From positions 1-47,657 of the forward strand of contig JAAAOR010000069.1 in NCBI GenBank assembly GCA_009908735.1: a DNA stretch of 47,657 nucleotides, given 5' to 3'. The DNA is from Spirochaetota bacterium. GTDB lineage: Bacteria; Spirochaetota; Spirochaetia; DSM-27196; PWMO01. How positions within the stretch are numbered: the first letter of the stretch is position 1; each line of letters begins with the position of its first letter. Below are positions 1-6,977 of this stretch, piece by piece. The notes under the pieces were generated by a model that saw nothing but the letters and a program-made list of their open reading frames with translations, had not been told where the DNA came from and ran no database searches. Position numbers and translations under genes: made by a program.

Positions 1-852
1 GTATTCCTCGGGACCTGGGAGCTCTCCGACTATGTCCCGCCGGCCACGCAGACCGTGGGAAAGTATTTTCGGGAGTTCATCCGCATCTTTCGCAACAAGT
101 CGTTCCGGATCCACATCGCGATGTACATCGCCGCCTACAGCGCGGTAGATATTCTCATGGCCGTCTTTGCCTACTTCATCACCTACTACCTCGAGCGGCC
201 GGGTCTCTACTCGCTGGCAATCGGCAGCCTCCTCGTCGCGCAGATTGCCATGCTCCCTGTCTACGTAAGGATCGCCAACGCCCGCGGCAAGGGCTTTGCC
301 TACCGCCTGGGAATGGCGCTGTGGGGGAGCGGACTCCTCCTTGTGTTTTTCGTGGTGCAGCCGGGATCGCCGGCGTGGCTTCTCAGTGCGGTGTGCGTGC
401 TGATGGGCGCGGGGCTTTCGGCAGGCATTCTCATCCCCTGGGCAATGCTTCCCACAATCACCGACGTGGACGAGCTCATCACTGGGCAGCAGCGCGCCGG
501 GACCTACTCCGGCGCGATGACGCTCTTCCGAAAGCTTGTGCAGGGGCTCATAGCCATCCCTACGGTGGGGCTCGTGCTGCAGCTCATCGGCTTCGTCTCC
601 AATCAGCCGCAGTCACCGGAGACCATCGAGGGGCTCAGGATTTTCTTCGTCTTTGGCCCGGTTGCGATTATCGCGCTGGGGATTTTCGCCGCCGCGGCGT
701 TTCCCATCATGCCCCATACGCATGAGATTATTCGTGGTGAAATCGAGCGGCTTCGAAACGGCGGGCGCAAAGAGGAGGTGGACGAAAAAACCCGTGACGT
801 CTGCGAGACGGTCACGGGTCTGCCGTACGGTGAGCTCTATACGGGATCTTAG
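1..852 (+). CDS. GPH-family sugar:cation symporter (MFS), C-terminal part
   Basis: The reading frame is open from the first base of the window, so the 5' part of the gene is missing and 283 codons remain. The protein is hydrophobic with about six visible membrane spans. The segment [19 protein letters not shown] matches the cytoplasmic loop typical of glycoside-pentoside-hexuronide:cation symporters (MelB-like), which import sugars with Na+ or H+. The last ~35 residues are polar and charged. The final codons double as the leftward rpmB terminator (785-819), and the stop codon overlaps the rpmB stop by four bases, so the two genes converge. The sugar transported cannot be told from the sequence. 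Confidence 0.85.
   Translation, partial: VFLGTWELSDYVPPATQTVGKYFREFIRIFRNKSFRIHIAMYIAAYSAVDILMAVFAYFITYYLERPGLYSLAIGSLLVAQIAMLPVYVRIANARGKGFAYRLGMALWGSGLLLVFFVVQPGSPAWLLSAVCVLMGAGLSAGILIPWAMLPTITDVDELITGQQRAGTYSGAMTLFRKLVQGLIAIPTVGLVLQLIGFVSNQPQSPETIEGLRIFFVFGPVAIIALGIFAAAAFPIMPHTHEIIRGEIERLRNGGRKEEVDEKTRDVCETVTGLPYGELYTGS
785..819 (-). terminator. Rho-independent terminator of rpmB, inside the symporter coding region
   Basis: The arms CCCGTGAC (791-798) and GTCACGGG (811-818) pair perfectly, and the inner bases GTCT/AGAC can extend the stem. On the minus strand the stem is followed by a U-run, read from the A-run at 785-790. It lies about 30 bases past the rpmB stop codon, where an intrinsic terminator should be. 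Confidence 0.85.
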
Positions 853-1088
853 ATAACGTCTTTGAGCTGCAGGCCGTTCTTCTTGAGATAGGGAAGGAGG
901 CCGACCTTGCTTACGCTTCGTAGCGCGCGTGTTGACAGCCGTACCCGAACGGCCCGACCGAGCTCGGGGATATAGAGCCGCTTGTCGACGATGTTTGGCT
1001 TCTGCCACCTGTTGGTCTTGTTATGCGCGTGAGATACGTTTTTGCCCGAAAGTGGCTTTTTGCCCGTGATCGTGCATTTCCTCGACAT
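849..1088 (-). CDS. rpmB: 50S ribosomal protein L28
   Basis: This 79-residue basic protein has the L28 start ([20 protein letters not shown]) and the conserved core with NIVDKRLY and RALRSVSK motifs; the length is usual for L28. It is a structural protein of the large ribosomal subunit. The gene stands alone with its own promoter (1120-1148) and terminator (785-819). The ATG follows GAGGAG at a suitable distance. The usual partner rpmG is not adjacent. Confidence 0.97.
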   Translation of the reverse strand: MSRKCTITGKKPLSGKNVSHAHNKTNRWQKPNIVDKRLYIPELGRAVRVRLSTRALRSVSKVGLLPYLKKNGLQLKDVI

Positions 1089-1119
1089 GATAAGAACTCC
1101 TCTCTGCGTGGGAACCTAA

Positions 1120-1148
1120 CTTATAACGATTTCGCCGCACTTCGTCAA
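1120..1148 (-). promoter_or_regulatory. Sigma-70-type promoter of rpmB
   Basis: On the minus strand there is TTGACG (1143-1148), a 17-base spacer and TATAAG (1120-1125), about 30 bases upstream of the rpmB start codon. Confidence 0.8.
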
Positions 1149-1178
1149 GCAGAACGTGCCGCACTGTCCCGCGCTCCG

Positions 1179-2498
1179 TCAGCCTGACTGCCCGGAGACT
1201 TCGGTGGTCTCGAGCACGGCCTTACCCTGCAGATGCTCGACGGCGAGGAGCCACTTGTACGTGTTGCCCCGCGGCGAGGGAATGGTCACCCGGTACATGT
1301 CGCCCTGAAAGTAGAACTCGAGCGGCTCACCGTTCTGGATGTTTACCCCCTCGATGAGACGGACCGGGAAGGTGAGGCTCGTGCCGCGCCGCCGGCCGGT
1401 AAAGCGGATCTCATCGCCGAGGAGGTCGAGGCTGCCGCGATCGATCATCTGAAGCGGCGTCGATTTGAAGCCGCGGTAGAGCACGATGTCCGGCTCCCGC
1501 ATCAACGGTGCGGGGGCTGCGACGCCGGCGTCATGCTTGCCGTCCGCCGTGCTGTCGGGGACGCCGGAGTCGAGGTATGCCGTAAACCGCCTTATCTGCC
1601 ACACATTCCACGAGCGCACATTGTCGAAGCGGAGGGTGCCGGCTGCCGCCTCGAAAAAGCCGAACGCGTTGTAGCGCACGGTGTAGGCACAATGGGTGCA
1701 CCTCAGGAGGTTCCCGGTCGAGCGGAGGGTATGCCGCGTTTCGCAGCGCGGGCAGGTGAAGAGGACGGCCTCGGCGTATTCGGCGCGGTTCTTCCCGCCG
1801 AAACGAATCATCGCCTCGCGCTGATAGTCGAAGTCGTCGTGGGAAAGCATATTGACGAGGCGCTCGTATACTTGCGGCACCGTGAGTCCTTTGACGTCCT
1901 CCGGCGTGAAGCCGAGTTTATACTCGATGTGGACCCAACCACGCCGGATCGAGCGTGACCAACGCGGGCGCGAGAGAAAGCCGCCCTTGAGCTCTACGAT
2001 GACGACGGGAACTTTGAGCGATTTTACCAGCTTTGCGGTCGAGTAGTAGATGGGCAGGCTGTGGCCGTCCCAGCTGCTCTGACCTTCGGGAAAGATGCCG
2101 ATGATGCCCTTACGGTGTTTGATCTTGACGATATTCTTTACCGTTTCGAAGTCGGAGAGGGCCTTTGTCTTGGGGATGCTGCCGACCAGGGAGAGCCCGA
2201 AGCTCACCAGCCGGGAGCGGAAGTTGGAGTCGGAAACCACGTAGTGAATGGGTGCGGGCACGTGGGCGTTGAGCATGAAGGGATCCCACATGCAGCCGTG
2301 GTTTCCCATAATGAGGTAGGGCGGCTCGAGCTTCTGCACCAGCTCGGCGTTCTCGGGCACGGTACGGAAGCGCCACTTGAGATAGTTGCCGAGCGTTACG
2401 CGGATCACCCAGTGCACATATCTCGACGACCGAATCTTCCTGAGCTGACGTCGTTTGTCCCGTCGGACCTTGCGCGCAGGCCGCCCCGCGTCACTCAT
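1179..2498 (-). CDS. 1-acylglycerol-3-phosphate acyltransferase family protein (PlsC-like) with zinc ribbon
   Basis: A 439-residue protein. After a very basic N-terminus, the first half has acyltransferase motif I as NHGCMWD (the H-X4-D catalytic pair) and the glycerophosphate-binding motif FPEGQSSWDG, so it probably moves an acyl chain onto a lysophospholipid or related acceptor at the inner membrane. Around residues 250-275 two CPRC/CTHC pairs form a likely zinc ribbon, unusual for plain PlsC proteins. The C-terminal third is a beta-rich region of unknown role. I chose the ATG at 2498 because GGAGGA lies five bases upstream; an in-frame ATG eight codons earlier lacks such a site. The exact substrate is unknown. 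Confidence 0.8.
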   Translation of the reverse strand: MSDAGRPARKVRRDKRRQLRKIRSSRYVHWVIRVTLGNYLKWRFRTVPENAELVQKLEPPYLIMGNHGCMWDPFMLNAHVPAPIHYVVSDSNFRSRLVSFGLSLVGSIPKTKALSDFETVKNIVKIKHRKGIIGIFPEGQSSWDGHSLPIYYSTAKLVKSLKVPVVIVELKGGFLSRPRWSRSIRRGWVHIEYKLGFTPEDVKGLTVPQVYERLVNMLSHDDFDYQREAMIRFGGKNRAEYAEAVLFTCPRCETRHTLRSTGNLLRCTHCAYTVRYNAFGFFEAAAGTLRFDNVRSWNVWQIRRFTAYLDSGVPDSTADGKHDAGVAAPAPLMREPDIVLYRGFKSTPLQMIDRGSLDLLGDEIRFTGRRRGTSLTFPVRLIEGVNIQNGEPLEFYFQGDMYRVTIPSPRGNTYKWLLAVEHLQGKAVLETTEVSGQSG

Positions 2499-2600
2499 CG
2501 ATGTCCTCCGTGTGGTACGCATGCATGCGTGGCCCGCATTATAGCGAAAACCCCGCGACCTGTTCCATACGTGGGCTATTCCGGTCTATATTTGCAGGCC

Positions 2601-4886
2601 ATGGGACCGGATCCGACGGTTCATCCGGGGAGAGTTACCGGCGGCCTACTGCTTGCTCTCGCCTTTGCCAGCATCTATTTCAGCCTCGCCGGGCCGATTC
2701 CTCTCGAGAATCCGGGGGCGGGTGACGTTCCCTACTTTCTGCTGATCGCACTTCATTTTGCCTGGGCCGTCGGGTTGATCTTTCACCGGGGGCTAAGCGG
2801 TGTGGATGTGCTCAAGCGCTTCGTGAGAGTCCCCGAGGTTCTCCTCTCCTACGCGCTACTGCTGTTGCTCTTTGCCTACTTCTTTGCGCTGAACGCCAAC
2901 ATGGACTACGTGCAGCGCTTCATAGAGAGCGGCGGCAACCTCCGCCTTGCGTTTGACACCACGACCGAGCGACGACTGGTGTTCTTCCGCTACTTCCCCT
3001 ACGTCGCCATCGACGCGCTGATATACGCATATTTCCGAATCCGCCACTTTCGCGTCATAGCCGGCGCCGAACGCCGCGCGCGGGCGCTGACCCGCTTCGG
3101 CCGAGTCGCGTCCCGGGGCGCTCGGCGTTCCCGTACCGCGGCGGGCTCTCCGAGCTTTGCCGGGGAGCGGGCGACGGCTCCGGGCGAAGGAGCACGCCGC
3201 GATTTCCTCGGTGACTTCGCGCGAGTGTGGGGACTGCTCCTTGTTTACGCCGCAGTGTTCCTCACCGTCATCTCATACCCCTCCTTCCTCAGCCTCGACG
3301 GGATTGCAGTAGTCGGCTGGATCTCGCTCGTTCCGCTCATTCTCGTGCTCCGGGCACAGTCCTACGGGCGTGGCGTCTTCTTTGGGGTCGTCTACGGGGT
3401 CTTTACGACCCTGCTCGTGAACTACTGGCTGGCCACCTTCAGTCTGGTCTCGCTCCAGGCCTCGGTTGTGATCTTTTTTGGTTTCTACCTGGTGTTCATG
3501 GTGGTCGCGCTCCTCTTCTACCATTGGACGACGCGACTTCAGTTTCTGCTGCTGGCGCTCGCCTGGACGGCTTTCGAGTTGGGGCGCTCCTCCGGTTTTC
3601 TCGGATATCCCTGGGCCCTCGTCGGCCACAGCCAGTACGGCTTCCTCTCGCTGCTGCAGGTAGCCTCCCTTACCGGCGTGTGGGGTGTGAGTTTTCTCGT
3701 GGTGCTGGTGAACTCCGCCATCGCCCACGCCCTGCCCATGGACGGGCGGCGTCGCCGCGCCCATCCGCTGTTCATCGCGGTTGCGGCGGTCGGGATCGTC
3801 CTCGCAGGCGGGCAGATTGCCCTCGTCCAGGCCGGCAGCCAGGCCGACGCCGGCACCGGCACGGACCCGGACGAGGTAGTGCGCATCGGTCTTATCCAGC
3901 AGAACTCCGACCCCCGCAAGCAAGAGTACGACCGCACCTTCGACTCCCTGCGGAACCTCAGCGACCAGGCGCTCCGCGAGGATCCCGACCTTGTAGTGTG
4001 GTCGGAGACAGCCTTCGTGCCGAATATCCGTCGATGGAGCCAGGAAGATCCCCGTCGCTACCGTCTCGCGAGGCTTGTCCGAAGTTTCCTCGAGTACCAG
4101 GCGCAGATCGACACCCACCTCGTTACCGGCAACGACGACTACCGCCGTGTGCTCGACGAGGAGGGGGAGGAGATCGAGCGGCTCAATTTCAACGCGGCGG
4201 TCTTCTTCTCGCCGGAAGGCGACCGTCTCGAGACCTACCACAAGATACGCCTCGTACCCTTCACCGAGCACTTTCCCTACGAGGAAACGCTGCCCTGGGT
4301 ATACGATTTGCTAGTGGAGTTCGACGTCAACTTCTGGGAACCGGGTGACGAGAAAACGGTGTTCGAGCACCCCCGGTTCAACTTCTCGACCCCGATCTGC
4401 TTCGAGGATATTTTCCCCAACGAAGTGCGTGGCTTCGTCCAAAACGGCGCCGAGGTGATCGTGAACATCACCAATGATTACTGGTCCCTCACGCCAGTGC
4501 AGGCCAAGCAGCATTTCATGGGCAGTATCTTCCGCACGGTTGAGAACCGTCGTCCCATGGTTCGCGCGACCGCCTCGGGACTCACCGCCCACATCGACCG
4601 CTGGGGCCACATTCGTGCGACTGCGCCCTACTACGAGGAAGCGTATCTGGTTGCCGATGTAAAGATTCCCTCAGGCGATGTGACCACCGTCTACACGCGA
4701 TTCGGCGACTGGTTCCCGCTTGCCTCGGCCGCTGGGGTTATCCTACTGGCGCTCCTCTCGCTTCCCCACTACGTTCGGCTCCACAACACGCCCGAGGCGA
4801 AGGCCCGACGACGGCTCGAGCGGCAGCGCCGGGAGTTCCTGCGCAGGAAGCTTGCCGCCCGCCGGAGACGGTTGCGGGCCAGGTGA
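2601..4886 (+). CDS. lnt: Apolipoprotein N-acyltransferase with N-terminal membrane extension
   Basis: This enzyme adds the third acyl chain to the N-terminal cysteine of lipoproteins, acting at the periplasmic face of the inner membrane. The 761-residue protein ends in a nitrilase-fold domain (about 425-700) with the catalytic triad visible: Glu469 (VVWSETAF), Lys548 (YHKIRLVPF) and Cys600 (STPICFEDIF). Before it (about 210-410) are the multiple membrane helices normal for Lnt. Residues 1-150 add three or four further hydrophobic helices and 150-205 form an Arg/Ala-rich linker; most Lnt proteins are near 500 residues and lack this. The frame is open upstream of 2601, but that DNA is antisense to the acyltransferase gene, so I took the ATG at 2601; its ribosome site is weak. 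Lgt is encoded 3.4 kb away. Confidence 0.88.
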   Translation: MGPDPTVHPGRVTGGLLLALAFASIYFSLAGPIPLENPGAGDVPYFLLIALHFAWAVGLIFHRGLSGVDVLKRFVRVPEVLLSYALLLLLFAYFFALNANMDYVQRFIESGGNLRLAFDTTTERRLVFFRYFPYVAIDALIYAYFRIRHFRVIAGAERRARALTRFGRVASRGARRSRTAAGSPSFAGERATAPGEGARRDFLGDFARVWGLLLVYAAVFLTVISYPSFLSLDGIAVVGWISLVPLILVLRAQSYGRGVFFGVVYGVFTTLLVNYWLATFSLVSLQASVVIFFGFYLVFMVVALLFYHWTTRLQFLLLALAWTAFELGRSSGFLGYPWALVGHSQYGFLSLLQVASLTGVWGVSFLVVLVNSAIAHALPMDGRRRRAHPLFIAVAAVGIVLAGGQIALVQAGSQADAGTGTDPDEVVRIGLIQQNSDPRKQEYDRTFDSLRNLSDQALREDPDLVVWSETAFVPNIRRWSQEDPRRYRLARLVRSFLEYQAQIDTHLVTGNDDYRRVLDEEGEEIERLNFNAAVFFSPEGDRLETYHKIRLVPFTEHFPYEETLPWVYDLLVEFDVNFWEPGDEKTVFEHPRFNFSTPICFEDIFPNEVRGFVQNGAEVIVNITNDYWSLTPVQAKQHFMGSIFRTVENRRPMVRATASGLTAHIDRWGHIRATAPYYEEAYLVADVKIPSGDVTTVYTRFGDWFPLASAAGVILLALLSLPHYVRLHNTPEAKARRRLERQRREFLRRKLAARRRRLRAR

Positions 4887-4903
4887 AGCATTGAGCCTGG
4901 CGG

Positions 4904-5929
4904 TCAGAGCCCTGCTTCGATCTCCACGCGTCGGTTGAGCTCCTGCCGTTCCCTATCCCGCGTGACCGGCGCTTCGCCTCCAATTCCCCGGATGTCCACC
5001 TCTCCCCCCGGGTCCCAACCCGCGGTCTGCAGGTAGCGGTAGACGTTTCGGGCACGCTGCTCCGAGAGGTCGTAGCGGCCGCGTTCGGTGCCTGCAAGGG
5101 CGGTGTGTCCGGTGATGCGTACCGTCACCTCGGCGGGGTAATCTTCGAGACGCTCTGCAATGTCCGAAAGCCGGGTCCTCGCGCGGGCTGTGAGCACGGG
5201 GCTGTCGGGGGTGAAGTAGACTGACCACTCCGCCGGCTCGACGGCTTGCGGGGAGACGGGCTCGGGTTCGGCCTCCGCGCGTCCATCGGCCTCCTCGGTA
5301 GCCGCGTCGTCTTCGGCGGCCGCGCCGGCGGGCGCCGCGTCGTCGGTGCCGGTTTCACCGGCGGGCGGCGTCTGTCGTCCCTCGGCCGCTGCCTCGGCAG
5401 CCGGTTCCTCCCGCGGCGCCGTCTCGTCCGTTGTCGTCTCGTCCGGCGCGGTCTCCTCCCGAGCGGTCTCCTCGCTGACCGGCGTTTCCGCCACCGGCGC
5501 CGTGGTTTCACCGCCGGGCAGGCCCCCAAACACGAGGAAGGCCACGGCTGCGAGAAGTAGAATCAGGCCAAGGGCCGCAGCGGCCACGGCCGTGCGGCTG
5601 CGGCGTATGTAGGGCCGCACGTCGACGCGCTCATCGTGATAGAGGCGATCTTCCACATCGAGACGGAGCCGGAGCTCGCCGGCGTGGTCCACGGTCGAAC
5701 GCAACCTCAGAAGTGCGCGTCGATTGGGGAACGCAGGGAGGTTTCGCACGTCCATCGTGGTGAGCTCGGTTCGTTTGGTCCCGCGCAAGACGTAGAGCCG
5801 CACGAGGGCGCGGCGCTGGCCCCTTTCTATCGCCGCAAGGTCCATGGTGCCCGACGCACCGTAGGCAAGCGGCGTGACCTCGACGATCCGCGAGTTGTCG
5901 ATCTCTACCCCGAGCCGTACGTCACGCAT
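4904..5929 (-). CDS. Membrane-anchored OmpA-like protein with a DnaK-substrate-domain-like N-terminus
   Basis: A 341-residue protein in four parts. Residues 1-105 resemble the beta-sandwich substrate-binding domain of Hsp70: VTPLAYG near the start, a YVLRGTK strand, then NLPAFPNRRALLRL and ELRLRLDVED, in the same order as the DnaK equivalents. Residues 112-135 are one membrane helix. Residues 136-230 are a Glu/Thr/Ala/Pro-rich linker. The C-terminal ~110 residues are an OmpA-type peptidoglycan-binding domain (TGHTALAGTERGRYDLSEQRA and NRRVEIE). The topology implies a cytoplasmic N-domain, a spacer and peptidoglycan contact in the periplasm. The ATG at 5929 has GAGGAA about ten bases upstream; a TTG three codons earlier is too close to that site. 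The Hsp70 resemblance is from eye only. Confidence 0.7.
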   Translation of the reverse strand: MRDVRLGVEIDNSRIVEVTPLAYGASGTMDLAAIERGQRRALVRLYVLRGTKRTELTTMDVRNLPAFPNRRALLRLRSTVDHAGELRLRLDVEDRLYHDERVDVRPYIRRSRTAVAAAALGLILLLAAVAFLVFGGLPGGETTAPVAETPVSEETAREETAPDETTTDETAPREEPAAEAAAEGRQTPPAGETGTDDAAPAGAAAEDDAATEEADGRAEAEPEPVSPQAVEPAEWSVYFTPDSPVLTARARTRLSDIAERLEDYPAEVTVRITGHTALAGTERGRYDLSEQRARNVYRYLQTAGWDPGGEVDIRGIGGEAPVTRDRERQELNRRVEIEAGL

Positions 5930-6000
5930 GTCTGGCAATTCCTCGCGACAAGTATCCTACAGGATTGCCCTGTTTGCAACACGGCTGTTATGCAGGTGCG

Positions 6001-6975
6001 TTACTTGGTCTGCAGCGTGTGCACGGCGGGGCGACGTTTGTGGCGGCGGTACATGAGCCACAGAAAGACCGCCCCGACGGCCAGCATGATGAGACTCAGG
6101 ACCTGCCCCATCGTCAGGTTCAGGACGCTCACAAAGAGCTCGGGTGGGTTCGCCCGCGAGGAAAGCTGCACGATGAAGTCCATGCCCGGGTCGGGCTGGC
6201 GGAAATACTCGAGGACGAAGCGGAAGAAGGCATAGCCCACGATGTAGAGGCCGAGAACGGCCCCGCGAAACAGTTTTCGCTTTCGAAACACGAACCACAG
6301 AACGGCCCAGAGCACGATACCCTCGAAAAAGGCCTCGTAGAGCTGGGAGGGATGGCGGGGGAGGTTGATGAGAAGCGTGCCCGGATCGATCTCCATGCCG
6401 ACTTCCGCGGCAACCCGCCGCACCCACTCCTCGCTTGCGGCGACCGGGCGGGCGGTGGGAAACACCATGCCCCAGGGTGCGGTCGTCACACGACCGTAGA
6501 GCTCTCCGTTTATGAAGTTACCAAGACGGCCAAGGGTGTAGCCGAGCGGCGCCGCGGCGGCCATCACATCGGCCCAGGCGACGAAGTCGATGCCTCGCCG
6601 TCGCGTGAACAAGAGGGCCCCCACGACGCCACCGAGAAGCCCTCCGTGGTAGCTCATCCCCTGCAGCCCCGTGAAGTTCATGTCCGCGTCGAATGGCCAG
6701 AAAATGAGCCACGGCTGCGTCAGGTACTGAACGGTGTCGGCATAGACCAGCGTGGCGAACACGCGGCCGCCGATGAGAAGCCCCACGATGGTCCAGAAAA
6801 AGAGGTCGAGGATCTCTTCGGTCTGCACCGACGGTTCGCGGCGACGGATCTCATAGCGGAACAGAAAGAAGGTGACGATGAACGCGAGGAGGTACATCAC
6901 CCCGTACCAACGGATGGGCAGGCCCGGAACGACGCGCGGATCGAGCCATTCGGGATACGCAATATAGGCAAGCAT
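6001..6975 (-). CDS. lgt: Prolipoprotein diacylglyceryl transferase
   Basis: Lgt moves diacylglycerol from phosphatidylglycerol to the lipobox cysteine of prolipoproteins, the first step of lipoprotein maturation in the inner membrane. This 324-residue multi-span protein has the diagnostic elements: GMSYHGGLLGG with the conserved His110, the Lgt signature GRLGNFINGELYG (149-161) and RHPSQLYEAFFEG near residue 210. It is the last gene of a leftward operon: its ATG lies two bases past the fapA-like stop, and its ribosome site (AAGGACGG) sits inside the end of that gene. It runs somewhat longer than the enterobacterial enzyme because of a polar insertion after residue 165. Confidence 0.95.
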   Translation of the reverse strand: MLAYIAYPEWLDPRVVPGLPIRWYGVMYLLAFIVTFFLFRYEIRRREPSVQTEEILDLFFWTIVGLLIGGRVFATLVYADTVQYLTQPWLIFWPFDADMNFTGLQGMSYHGGLLGGVVGALLFTRRRGIDFVAWADVMAAAAPLGYTLGRLGNFINGELYGRVTTAPWGMVFPTARPVAASEEWVRRVAAEVGMEIDPGTLLINLPRHPSQLYEAFFEGIVLWAVLWFVFRKRKLFRGAVLGLYIVGYAFFRFVLEYFRQPDPGMDFIVQLSSRANPPELFVSVLNLTMGQVLSLIMLAVGAVFLWLMYRRHKRRPAVHTLQTK

Positions 6976-6977
6976 GG

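Noticed and set aside
2061..2600. Possible 180-residue upstream extension of Lnt
   Set aside because: This DNA encodes the start of the acyltransferase on the other strand; the translated extension has no hydrophobic helices or family match.
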